A stretch of DNA of 22,611 nt from Betaproteobacteria bacterium (GTDB lineage: Bacteria; Pseudomonadota; Gammaproteobacteria; Burkholderiales; SG8-39). Position 1 is the first letter of the stretch, and each line of letters begins with the position of its first letter. The stretch is taken from positions 1 through 22,611 of the forward strand of contig JAABRB010000011.1 in assembly GCA_011391185.1 (NCBI GenBank). The letters are read 5' to 3'. Positions 1 to 6,827 of this stretch are shown here, one piece after another. The notes beneath the pieces are model-generated. The model worked only from the letters and a program-made list of their open reading frames with translations. It was not told the origin of the DNA and ran no database searches. A program made the position numbers and the translations under genes.

Positions 1-86
1 CTAAGTTTGCTTATTTAACACCCTTTTGACTACCCGCTGCAAAGGGGATTCCCTACAGAATTTCCTTATGCGGCCAGCAGCCGCGC

Positions 87-1236
87 TTAGTCGCCCGCGT
101 CGATCACGCCGGCCGCAACGTCCTCGCCGGCCATCTGGCGCCGCACCACGCCGACATCCTCGCGGGCGAGCGCAAAGGGAAACGACAGGATGTCGGCGGA
201 CGGGGAGTCGCCGAACGGCCGGTTGCATGCCGAAATCGTGTCGTCCTGTTTGCCCGGGCACCCCGACGTCCGGAACGGCTTGCCGGAGGCGATGATTCCG
301 GCCAGGTCGTCCTCCGCGACACCGAATTCAACCACCCGTCCCATGGCGTCGAAACGCCGGGCCTCGATGCGCGCATTGCGGTAACCGATGAGGATGCGGC
401 CGAGCTGGACCCGCCGCCATTGCCCGCGGTCCACCGCCGGCCAATTCTCCATCATCGAGCCGCGCTCCGGGTGGAATGCGAACATGTGATTGTGGCCGCC
501 GCGATCCTTGATTCGCTGGCACATCGAGAGTATTTCCCGCTCGGTCTCCCCCATGCCGGCGATGAGATGCGCGTCGAAGCGCTCGGGCCCGAAGATATCG
601 GCGGCCCATTCGATCGCCTGCCAGTAGCCGTCCCAGGTGTGGGGACTGTCCACGCCGCGTCCCCACGTGCGGTCGAAGATTTCCGGTGTCACCGCATCAA
701 GGGCGACGGTGAAAATTTCCGCGCCCATGTCGCACAGGCGCTCGAGATCGGTCCGCTCGAGGGTGGTGGGATTCGACAGAATCGAGACCGGCACCTGCGG
801 CACTGCGCGCATCCAGCGCTCGAGCAGCACGAACGTGTGCGCGTTGGAGCTCGGATGGGTGATCATCGAGATGCACATCCGCTCGAAGGCGCCTTTGTCG
901 CCGCCCGTCTTCACGCACTCGATCACCTCGTCGTAGCGCGCGGTCGGCCAGTCGACGCGGATGAAGTTCCGCTCCGCGTAGTCGCGCGACTCCCCCGCGA
1001 TGGCGCGCGCGCCCGCACTAGGCGCAGTTCGCGCGGCATCCCTCCGGTTAAGTGACCAGCAGGTTGAGGCAATTCGAGCACGATGTCCGGTGCATCCTGC
1101 CGGGGATCAGCCCGAGCGTGATGGCCGCGGCGGTGCTCATCTGCACGTACTCCGGCGGGCGCATTTTCGGCGTGCGCACGCGGTAGTCCGGCCGGTAGAT
1201 CCGGATCGGCTGCGTTTCGTTCAGCACGGCACTCAT
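87..1236 (-). pseudogene. Radical-SAM lipoyl synthase-like protein (LipS1/LipS2 type), disrupted by two stops and a frameshift
   Basis: Two adjacent open frames together make one radical-SAM protein of about 380 residues. The upstream piece starts at ATG 1236, behind a GGAAAGGAAAG ribosome site, and runs to TAA at 1048-1050, ending SCSNCLNLLVT. Reading on in the same frame gives PEGCRANCA, TAG at 1018-1020, then CG. That is a CxxxCxxC radical-SAM motif whose aromatic position (normally Tyr) is a stop. About 7 bases later the frame shifts (+1 or -2 near 1011), and the remaining ~308 codons are open to TAA at 87-89, with a Cys pair near the C-terminus (SGCPGK and SACNRP). The Cys pair before the motif and the C-terminal Cys could hold an auxiliary cluster, as in sulfur-inserting radical-SAM enzymes. 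Assignment to lipoate assembly comes mainly from the adjacent ligase and LipT-like genes. It is the last gene of the co-directional run. Sequencing or assembly error is an alternative to true decay. Confidence 0.75.
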
Positions 1237-1251
1237 CTTTCCTTTCCGACC

Positions 1252-1485
1252 CTACTTGCCCGCGCGATCCGCCTCCTCGCGGCGCCGATCGGCCGATTGC
1301 TCAAGCGTCTGTTCCACGCCCTTTGCGCGCTCCATGGACTGGCGCTGACCTTTCAGAAGGTCGGGCGGCGGCTGTTTCGGCCCGCTGTCACACGCCGCAA
1401 CCAGAAAGGCGCAAGTCGCGATCAGCGTCACACGCCACGACGCCCGCGCCATGCCATGCATGCGTGCCCCCGCTCCGTGCCTCAT
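1252..1485 (-). CDS. Small predicted lipoprotein
   Basis: A 77-residue protein with a lipoprotein signal peptide: basic N-region, hydrophobic stretch VTLIATCAFLVAAC and a lipobox LVAAC, so the mature protein would start at Cys32 and be attached to a membrane outside the cytoplasm. The mature part is about 45 residues, polar and rich in Gln, Arg and Glu, with a helix-prone tail (QRQSMERAKGVEQTLEQSAD). I do not recognise a family. The ATG at 1485 follows the stop of the DUF336 gene directly and has GGAG six bases ahead; internal ATGs at 1461 and 1452 would give a more typical short signal peptide and cannot be excluded. Its place between the DUF336 gene and the broken radical-SAM gene suggests co-transcription; the function is unknown. 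Confidence 0.6.
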   Translation of the reverse strand: MRHGAGARMHGMARASWRVTLIATCAFLVAACDSGPKQPPPDLLKGQRQSMERAKGVEQTLEQSADRRREEADRAGK

Positions 1486-1986
1486 TCAGAACTCCAGGCT
1501 GTCTTTGATCGCGGCGATACCCGCCGCGGCGCAGACGTCGTCCGCATCGCCGCCCGGCGCTCCCGATACGCCGATTGCGCCGATCAGCGAGCCGCCGCCC
1601 TCGATCATCAGGCCGCCGCCGATTGCCACGACGCCCGGCCGATGCCGGACACCGCTCTGCGGCTTGCCGGCCTGGGTAGCGTTCGCGAGCTCTCCGGAAT
1701 TCGTGCGGAAGCTCACGGCGGTCCAGGCCTTGTCGCTTGCCGTCGAAGGCGTGTGCGGCCCCGCATAGCGATCGCGCAGCATCACCTGCAGGACTCCCAT
1801 CCGGTCCACGACCGCGACCGCGACCTGGAATCCGTCGTCGCGGCATTTTTTGAGCGCGGCCTGGGCCGCCTTCAGCGCCGTGTCCGGGGTCAGGACCTTC
1901 ACCGTGTAGGTGGCGTCCTGCGCCGCTGCCGGCGCGCCGGCGACAATGGCCGCCATTGCGAACGATGCAAATACGAATTTCCGCAT
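1486..1986 (-). CDS. Periplasmic DUF336 / GlcG-HbpS family protein
   Basis: A 166-residue protein with a Sec signal peptide (MRKFVFASFAMAAIVAGAPAAAQ, likely cut after AAA or AAAQ), followed by one GlcG/HbpS-like domain of about 140 residues. Family marks are the VAVAVVDRMGVLQVMLRD strand region, DKAWTAVSF, the glycine-rich VVAIGGGLMIEGGGSLIGAIGVSGAPGGDADDVC split over residues 119-151, and the closing AAAGIAAI helix. Proteins of this family include HbpS, a haem-binding sensor component, and GlcG of glycolate operons; the biochemical role of most members is unknown. The ATG at 1986 has a GGAGGG ribosome site. It follows the LipT-like gene by 19 bases. Its presence inside a lipoate-assembly run is a hint of a link to sulfur metabolism, but nothing in the sequence gives the ligand. 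Confidence 0.8.
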   Translation of the reverse strand: MRKFVFASFAMAAIVAGAPAAAQDATYTVKVLTPDTALKAAQAALKKCRDDGFQVAVAVVDRMGVLQVMLRDRYAGPHTPSTASDKAWTAVSFRTNSGELANATQAGKPQSGVRHRPGVVAIGGGLMIEGGGSLIGAIGVSGAPGGDADDVCAAAGIAAIKDSLEF

Positions 1987-2005
1987 GATTCCCTCCATGA
2001 TTTTT

Positions 2006-3103
2006 CTATGCCGCCAGCGCGGACGTCGCGTCATCCTGGAAATAGTCGGGAAACGCGATCCAGCCGCGGCGGTGCAGGCGATCCGCCCCTGCCTCGCGGC
2101 TCTGCCAGCGGCTCGCGAGCCGGCGCCGGCGCGCGACGGCGCGCACGAGACTCGGGTCGAACTGATCCCGTATCCCCTTATCGTATGCACGCCGGGCACT
2201 GGCATCTCCCGCACAGTGGCGGGCCGCGGATTCTCCGGCGTTTTCGCCCGAAATGACGGCGGCGGCAACGCCGGCTCCGGTGATCGGATGCGTGAGCCCC
2301 GCGGCATCACCGACGAGCGCGACGTTACGCTCCGCGAGATTCGAACGCATCCCGCCAACCGGAATCGGGCCGCCGGTGCGCGCCAGGATCTCGGGACCGA
2401 CCCGACCATTCGCGACGAGCGCTGCATGCAACTCGTCGAGCGGCCGTTTGAGGTCGCGTGCCACCCGGGTGTCCATGCCGAGGCCCAGATTTGCCACCGA
2501 GCCTTTCGGGAACAACCATGCGTAGCCACCAGGGTACGCCGGGGCGAGCCACACGCCAGTGACGCTGCTCGCGACCCGAAGCGGAACCGTGTATTGCCGC
2601 GTCTCCACGGTTTCCAGCCTGGGCAGACCGAGCGCCGCCGCGACACGCGAGCGTGGTCCGTCCGCAGCGATGAGGGCCCGATAACGCACGGCGAACGCCC
2701 CGTCTGCGTCCCGCAGGACGACGACGTCCGCCCGGGAATCGACTTCGATCAACGATGTGGCCAGCCGAATGGTGGCGCCCGCCACGCGCGCGGCGTCGGC
2801 GAGCGCGAGATCGAATCGCGCGCGGTCGATCATCAGCCCGGGAAAGTCCGACCGGTGTCGGGTGCCGGAAGGCAGCGTGCTCGTCATTCCGAGAATGCGC
2901 TGGACGAGCACACCCGCACTCCGGACATGCCGCCCCAGGGGCAGCGGGATGAAGTCCGCGCATTGCACCGGGACGCCGATTTCCGCGCGGCGATCGATCG
3001 CCACAACTTCGAGGCCCGCACGCGCCGCCGCGGCTGCGGCAGCGCCACCGCCCGGTCCGAGGCCAACCACCAGAACGTCGCACGAGCGTGCGCGCGGTGT
3101 CAT
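2006..3103 (-). CDS. lipT: LipT-like FAD-dependent oxidoreductase (geranylgeranyl-reductase family)
   Basis: A 365-residue flavoprotein. The N-terminus has an FAD-binding Rossmann motif (DVLVVGLGPGGGAAAAAAAR, residues 9-28) ending in a basic/acidic strand (VVAIDRR), and a second FAD motif lies at NVALVGDAAGLTHPITGAG (about residues 265-285), typical of the geranylgeranyl-reductase/FixC group. In the sHdr-linked lipoate assembly route, LipT is a flavoprotein of this group thought to supply electrons to the radical-SAM lipoyl synthases LipS1 and LipS2. Here the start codon overlaps the stop of the lipoate ligase gene by four bases (ATGA), which strongly supports a joint role. Without that context it would only be called a geranylgeranyl-reductase-like protein. 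The last ~50 residues are Arg- and Trp-rich and may sit in a C-terminal helical domain. No membrane segment is visible. Confidence 0.8.
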   Translation of the reverse strand: MTPRARSCDVLVVGLGPGGGAAAAAAARAGLEVVAIDRRAEIGVPVQCADFIPLPLGRHVRSAGVLVQRILGMTSTLPSGTRHRSDFPGLMIDRARFDLALADAARVAGATIRLATSLIEVDSRADVVVLRDADGAFAVRYRALIAADGPRSRVAAALGLPRLETVETRQYTVPLRVASSVTGVWLAPAYPGGYAWLFPKGSVANLGLGMDTRVARDLKRPLDELHAALVANGRVGPEILARTGGPIPVGGMRSNLAERNVALVGDAAGLTHPITGAGVAAAVISGENAGESAARHCAGDASARRAYDKGIRDQFDPSLVRAVARRRRLASRWQSREAGADRLHRRGWIAFPDYFQDDATSALAA

Positions 3104-4158
3104 CGGGTCCTCAGCGCCTGGTCGATCGCCACTGCGAAATCGGACGGCGCAAGCGCGGGCATCTCGATCTGGCGCCCGTGAAAGAAACGCGCGATGGTTG
3201 ACGCGAATTTATCGACCGAGCAGTCCTTGAGCGCCGCTTCGAGGTCGGCAACCGTTCGCGGCGGATTCACGAAGAAATCGCCGCTGAAGCACACCTGCTT
3301 GATGCGCGCGCCGGGCCGGTCGTAGGCGATGGCCGCCCGCAGGACACCCGTAGCGAGCCGATGCGTCCCCTCGACGACGGGCAGCTCGGAGCGCGGCTTC
3401 TGCACCCTGTTCACCCATTCCGCGGAATCGATCTCCTTGAGCGCCTCCCGGAAGAGCCGCACTTCCTGCGGATAAAGCTCGCCCGGCTCGAAGACGACGC
3501 CCAGCCCGGCGGCGAATTCGGCAGCGATCCGGTGCTTGACTTTCTCGAGCGGCGGTACGACTCCGAGCAACTCGCGCAGGTTGACGATTCGTGCGCGCGC
3601 GCCCGCGATCGCCTCCGGGGAGAGCATCGCGGCCGGGAGCCGCAGGCACCGCAGCATCCGCTCGATGTCGAAGTCGAGCAGCAGGGTGCCCTGGTAGAGC
3701 AGCACGTTCCCGTCAAATGCACCGCCCGTTCCGGCAATCTTGCGACCGTCCACCTCGATGTCGGTGAGCGGCCGGTAGGTGGCCTGCACACCGAACGCGG
3801 AGACCGCCCGCGCCGCCACTTCGCAAATGCGGCGCGAGACGGCGGCCATGTCGGTTGATTCGAGCTCGGACTTGGCGAGATAGAGCTCCCAGCCGAGCAC
3901 CGACTCGTCCATGTAGATCGCGCCGCCACCGGTGACGCGCCGCTGGATCTCGACGCCGTGGCTCCGACAAAAGCCCACGTCGAGTTCCTGCTCGACGCTC
4001 TGGTGGTAGCCGAGCAACGCCGCCGGTCCGAACTGGAGGAAGCGCAACGTGCTCGAGACGACATTGCGCTTGCGCGCTTCCAGTATCGCGCGGTTCAAGG
4101 CGAAATTCTCCGCCGCGCGGCGGGTCCCGGTGTCGAGCAGCCGCCAGGTGGAGGCCAT
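3100..4158 (-). CDS. Lipoate-protein ligase, sLpl(AB) type, linked to sulfur oxidation
   Basis: A 352-residue protein of the LplA/biotin-ligase fold. The lipoate-binding motif RRVTGGGAIY is at residues 73-82, and the catalytic lysine lies in GRKIAGTGGAF (Lys140). After the catalytic domain (about 1-260) comes an accessory domain (about 270-352) containing the THRLATGVLRAAI and RIKQVCFSGDFF segments, which matches the small domain (LplB-like) of bipartite ligases. The enzyme would activate lipoate or octanoate with ATP and transfer it to a lysine of an acceptor such as LbpA. It sits between the LbpA-like gene (30 bases upstream) and lipT (4-base overlap). The gene looks intact, in contrast to its likely acceptor and its partner synthase. 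Start ATG 4158 is the only start that keeps the conserved WRLLDTG N-terminus. Confidence 0.88.
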   Translation of the reverse strand: MASTWRLLDTGTRRAAENFALNRAILEARKRNVVSSTLRFLQFGPAALLGYHQSVEQELDVGFCRSHGVEIQRRVTGGGAIYMDESVLGWELYLAKSELESTDMAAVSRRICEVAARAVSAFGVQATYRPLTDIEVDGRKIAGTGGAFDGNVLLYQGTLLLDFDIERMLRCLRLPAAMLSPEAIAGARARIVNLRELLGVVPPLEKVKHRIAAEFAAGLGVVFEPGELYPQEVRLFREALKEIDSAEWVNRVQKPRSELPVVEGTHRLATGVLRAAIAYDRPGARIKQVCFSGDFFVNPPRTVADLEAALKDCSVDKFASTIARFFHGRQIEMPALAPSDFAVAIDQALRTR

Positions 4159-4187
4159 CGGCTATCTCGTCTCCTCGGGTTCTCGCG

Positions 4188-4472
4188 TCAGGCCGCGACG
4201 ACGGGAATTCCGACGAGGCCCCGCGCGACGCTCCGCCGACCCGAGGCGCGGAGGAACTCCGCAATATCCACCGTGAGGGCATCGCGCCCTGCGTCGAGGG
4301 CCAGCACCTCGTCGCCCAGGGCAATCGAGCAGCATGCGGGCGTCACCTTGACCGGGCGGCCGAGCCGCGCGGCGAGCTCGACCGTGCCGTCGGCCTCCTT
4401 GCGCACCCAGACGTTGTTATCGACGTGGCAGTGGAGACCGTCAGGAAGGTTGCAGTTCATCACCGATGCCAT
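4188..4472 (-). CDS. Short LbpA/GcvH-like protein lacking a recognisable lipoyl-lysine site
   Basis: A 94-residue protein. Its N-terminus (CNLPDGLHCHVDNNVWVRKE then ADGTVELA, residues 7-34) resembles the start of sulfur-related lipoate-binding proteins and glycine cleavage H proteins, where a similar segment leads into the lipoyl domain. Beyond residue 34 the likeness fades: only Lys25 and Lys42 are present, neither in an ESxK-type hairpin, and the protein stops about 50 residues short of the usual LbpA length. The other frames of 4188-4324 show no lipoyl motif either, so a simple frameshift does not explain it. The next gene starts 30 bases downstream and encodes the ligase that would modify such a protein. 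It may be a degenerate or internally deleted LbpA, or a different small protein with a similar N-terminus. Confidence 0.5.
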   Translation of the reverse strand: MASVMNCNLPDGLHCHVDNNVWVRKEADGTVELAARLGRPVKVTPACCSIALGDEVLALDAGRDALTVDIAEFLRASGRRSVARGLVGIPVVAA

Positions 4473-4496
4473 GCTTTTCCCCCAAGCTGCGCCCTT

Positions 4497-4518
4497 GCGA
4501 CCCGATTATTCGGGTCGC
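4497..4518 (-). other. Perfect hairpin between dsrE-like and lbpA-like genes
   Basis: A 9-bp perfect stem (GCGACCCGA and TCGGGTCGC) closes a 4-base loop. It lies 45 bases downstream of the dsrE-like stop and 25 bases upstream of the lbpA-like start. Neither strand has a T-run after it, so it is not a classical terminator; an mRNA-stability or attenuation element is possible. Confidence 0.5.
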
Positions 4519-4563
4519 CTCTACGTAGTTGACCCTCCTGAGCGCCCTTGCCCTTGTGCTGAA

Positions 4564-4962
4564 TCAGAAGAACAGCACCTTATCAGAACTCAGAATCATG
4601 TCTGCAAGCGCTCCATCACTCGACACCTCGTCGATCTCCGGAATCAGATCGTCCTTCTTCATCTCGTAACCCGGCAGCGCCGGATTGCACGCATGAAATC
4701 TCACCCCGGCGTTCTTCGCGTCGCGCATGAACTCGATGATCCGCTTGCCGCCCTCCATGGCGACCAGGTTATCCGGCACACCCTTCCTCACGAGCCGGAC
4801 ACCCTCCATGGTGAAGAAGATCGTGACCTGGGCGTCCATGGCCGCGAGCAGCGCGCCGATGTAGAACGGCGTCGCGCAGCGCTGCGGCGTTGACGGCCCG
4901 CTCGTCATGACGATGACGGCGGTTTTCGCGTCGTGGTCATCAAGATAGTCACGGTCGGCCAC
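4564..4962 (-). CDS. DsrE-family sulfur-transfer protein (DsrE3-like)
   Basis: A 132-residue single-domain DsrE/F-like protein without membrane segments. Features are the opening strand TAVIVMTSGPSTPQRC, the VTIFFTMEGVRLVRKGV segment (residues 46-62) and a candidate sulfur-carrying Cys92 in FHACNPALPGYEMKKDDLI, at the position used by DsrE-type proteins; a second Cys29 sits near the N-terminus. Such proteins accept and pass on persulfide sulfur, usually with TusA. The GTG start at 4962 is chosen because of a strong GGAGG eight bases upstream. It lies 246 bases downstream of tusA on the same strand, the tusA-dsrE order typical of sulfur oxidisers. In sHdr clusters hdr genes usually follow; here the LbpA-like gene follows instead. 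The 246-base gap holds only the hairpin after tusA and no convincing gene. Confidence 0.82.
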   Translation of the reverse strand: MADRDYLDDHDAKTAVIVMTSGPSTPQRCATPFYIGALLAAMDAQVTIFFTMEGVRLVRKGVPDNLVAMEGGKRIIEFMRDAKNAGVRFHACNPALPGYEMKKDDLIPEIDEVSSDGALADMILSSDKVLFF

Positions 4963-5176
4963 GGTTTCCTCCAGGGCGCGTCACGGCGCAAGCCGCTTGC
5001 ACCGGATGTCGTCTTTCCGGGCGCGTATGAATCCTGATTGAGCAGCGCCGGCTCGTCGAGCATCGGCCAGACGCTTGCGGATTCTTATTGACCACCGAAC
5101 ATGTCCCGCTCATGTCCGGCTCGCTGCCCCCGTCCGCGTTGAGCGGCGCTGCGCGACGCTCCAATGCGGGCAGTTT

Positions 5177-5203
5177 TTCCGTCGCGCGGAACGCGTGACG
5201 GAA
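5177..5203 (-). terminator. Hairpin directly after tusA, terminator-like without T-tract
   Basis: Arms TTCCGTC and GACGGAA, extended inward by a CGCG/CGCG helix with one mismatch and a 3-base loop, begin five bases after the tusA stop. On the minus strand the following bases are A-rich rather than T-rich, so it may protect or partly end the tusA transcript rather than act as a classical intrinsic terminator. Confidence 0.4.
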
Positions 5204-5208
5204 TAACC

Positions 5209-5436
5209 CTATTTCTTCTTCATGAAAAAAGTGAACTCCTTGTTCGCCTCGGAATGCCCGAGCAGGTCGTTCCCCGTCTGCTTGGAAAACGCCTGGAAAT
5301 CCTTCACCGAGCCCGGGTCGGTCGCGATGATGCGCAGGATCTGCCCGCTGCTCATGTCGGTCAGCGCCTTCTTCGCGCGCAGGATGGGCAACGGGCAGTT
5401 CAGGCCACGCGCATCCAGTTCCTTGTCGTGTTCCAT
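5209..5436 (-). CDS. tusA: TusA sulfur carrier protein
   Basis: A 75-residue SirA/TusA-fold protein. The defining CPxP motif is present in LDARGLNCPLPILRAKKAL, with the persulfide-carrying Cys14, followed by the GQILRIIATDPGSVKDF strand-turn region and the aromatic-basic tail FTFFMKKK. TusA receives sulfane sulfur (for example from a rhodanese) and hands it to DsrE-type proteins and on to DsrC in dissimilatory sulfur oxidation. ATG 5436 is preferred over the in-frame GTG six bases upstream because AGAGGAG sits at the right distance from the ATG. The gene follows soeC by 211 bases, a gap that contains an AT-rich inverted repeat (5567-5588) and probably its own promoter. The dsrE-like gene follows. 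Confidence 0.95.
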   Translation of the reverse strand: MEHDKELDARGLNCPLPILRAKKALTDMSSGQILRIIATDPGSVKDFQAFSKQTGNDLLGHSEANKEFTFFMKKK

Positions 5437-5566
5437 GCTCACTCCTCTCTGTGCGTCCGTTCAAATGCTGCAATCGGCACCCACCTGCAAGCCGATACGG
5501 TGCATCAATCAATGCGAAGGCCCGGATTGCCTCGGCACGTACCGAAGCGCCTGCCGGCCGGTCCGG

Positions 5567-5588
5567 CATATTAGCAAATAATAATATG
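5567..5588. promoter_or_regulatory. AT-rich inverted repeat upstream of tusA, candidate operator
   Basis: CATATTA and TAATATG form a perfect 7-bp inverted repeat with an 8-base spacer (gcaaataa on the plus strand), about 130 bases upstream of the tusA start and 60 bases after the soeC stop. It is an AT island in GC-rich DNA. On the minus strand the right arm also makes a TG-C-TAATAT extended -10-like box. The dyad form suits a dimeric repressor such as an ArsR-type sulfur sensor; the regulator is inference. Confidence 0.4.
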
Positions 5589-5647
5589 TCCTGACCGCGT
5601 CCCCCGCGTATCCCGAGTACCGCTTGCCTGCCCCGTTGTCGAGCCGC

Positions 5648-6628
5648 TCACGCAATTGCTTGATAGTAGAGATTCTGTGGGTGGTTCGCCTGAGCCAGAA
5701 AAAACCACCGCTCCGCGAGCAACCCGGCGTACTGAACCGCACACGCAAGCCCGAGCAGGATCGCGGACTCCCGCGCAACCCCCGCGCCCAGCAAGATCAG
5801 CGGCACCGGGAACGCGAGCACGATGAACGACCATTTGATGGCCCGCAGAAACTCGCGCGTTCGCCCATGAAAGAACTCCCGGGTGTTGAACGAGCCGCCC
5901 ATGAAGCCCTGCGTCGTCTGCACGATGCGGGGATGCTTCACGCCGATCGCCGTCTGCAGCGTCGATTTCGGTTTGAGCCGCGCATTGCGAACGAGCGACG
6001 CGGCGCGCGTCGCGAGCGCCACGCCCGTAAAAATCGCCGTCCACCCGCCGAAGAAGCCGACGAGGTCGGACGCAGCGAGTGCGGCGAACAACGTGGCGAT
6101 CATGAACCCCGATGCCGTGCCGAGCAAGGCGTAGTTGATCACCGTCAGCGACGTCGCCCACTCCTGCAGGAACTTGATGCAGGCATACACCATACCAGTG
6201 CAGAGAAACAGGGCGACCGCGAGCACGGTCGTCGCCGCTCCGATCACGGCCGACGGCCCGATCCTGAGCGATGCGCCGAACGAGATGCCCGGTGTGTCCC
6301 AGCCGAACCAATGCGCCGTGCCGTAGAGCGCCACGGCCCCCATGAAAGCCGGCAGCACGATCACCTCGCGCGACAGCCATGACGTTCGCCAGCGCGCGGC
6401 TGAACGCCAGCTGCGCTCGGGACGTCCGAGATGAAAGAACGATGCGACAAGGCCCAGGGCCAGCAGCGCGAGCGCCACTGCGCTCCCCACCGCATAGAAC
6501 GAGCGCCCCGCCTGACCGGGCAACACGCCGAACAGGCTGTAGACCTCCACGGTGTAGAGCGCGAGAAACAGGCCCTGGCCGGCGCCGATCAGGGTCGTCA
6601 GAAAGACGACGGAAAAAGCGGGATTCAC
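5648..6628 (-). CDS. soeC: SoeC, membrane anchor of cytoplasmic sulfite dehydrogenase (DmsC/NrfD-like)
   Basis: A 326-residue integral membrane protein with about eight hydrophobic helices (first SVVFLTTLIGAGQGLFLALY at residues 6-25; last around ILLGLACAVQYAGLLAERWF near residue 300). The FFHLGRPERSWRSA segment after the second helix and the FMGGSFNTREFFHGR segment are hallmarks of DMSO-reductase-type anchor subunits in sulfur oxidisers. It would hold SoeAB on the cytoplasmic face and pass electrons to quinone. The start at ATG 6628 gives the family's normal beginning (MNPAFSVVF). It is separated from soeB by a 199-base gap full of hairpins, unusual within a three-subunit enzyme operon. Identity as SoeC rather than a polysulfide or DMSO reductase anchor rests on the sulfur-oxidation context and the form of SoeA. 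Confidence 0.88.
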   Translation of the reverse strand: MNPAFSVVFLTTLIGAGQGLFLALYTVEVYSLFGVLPGQAGRSFYAVGSAVALALLALGLVASFFHLGRPERSWRSAARWRTSWLSREVIVLPAFMGAVALYGTAHWFGWDTPGISFGASLRIGPSAVIGAATTVLAVALFLCTGMVYACIKFLQEWATSLTVINYALLGTASGFMIATLFAALAASDLVGFFGGWTAIFTGVALATRAASLVRNARLKPKSTLQTAIGVKHPRIVQTTQGFMGGSFNTREFFHGRTREFLRAIKWSFIVLAFPVPLILLGAGVARESAILLGLACAVQYAGLLAERWFFLAQANHPQNLYYQAIA

Positions 6629-6676
6629 TTGGACAAGTCAGACGCGGGTGGCGAGCAGCGAAGACGGCACCACCCC

Positions 6677-6799
6677 GCCGCCTCCGGCGGCACCCCTCCT
6701 CGGAGAGGAGGGGAAAAAGTAACTCCCCTCCTTTTCAAGGAGGGGTGGCTGCGCATGAGGGGGGGGAGGAGCCCCTTCATCCCCACCTGGCCGGGGTGG
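6677..6799. repeat. Cluster of G/C-rich hairpins between soeB and soeC
   Basis: Four hairpins in a row: GCCGCC-TCC-GGCGGC (6677-6691); CCCCTCCTC-GGA-GAGGAGGGG (6693-6713); CCCCTCCTT-TTC-AAGGAGGGG (6725-6745); and CCACC-7 bases-GGTGG (6783-6799). The second and third share the arm CCCCTCCT, so they can also pair with one another across AAAAAGTAAC. An imperfect ATGAGGGG/CCCCTTCAT pair lies between the third and fourth. The 199-base gap (6629-6827) has no credible gene. It looks like an interspersed palindromic (REP-like) element inserted in the operon. Confidence 0.75.
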
Positions 6800-6827
6800 T
6801 TCATGTTCCATTTCCACTCGCCTCCTC

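Noticed and set aside
1..86. A gene or terminator at the left edge
   Set aside because: Only 86 bases downstream of the broken lipS-like gene; a short GCGGC/GCCGC stem is present but without a T-tract, and no credible coding frame begins here.
1018..1020. TAG in the radical-SAM motif as a recoded amber codon (pyrrolysine or suppressor tRNA)
   Set aside because: A TAA stop ten codons earlier and a frameshift a few codons later would still break the gene, so decay or sequence error is simpler.
1000..3181. Long plus-strand frames (418 and 423 codons) over the lipT, DUF336 and lipoprotein region
   Set aside because: They lie opposite genes with clear FAD and signal-peptide motifs and show no domain themselves.
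6677..6799. CRISPR array or IS element between soeB and soeC
   Set aside because: There is no regular spacer pattern, no transposase and no target duplication; hairpin repeats explain the structure.
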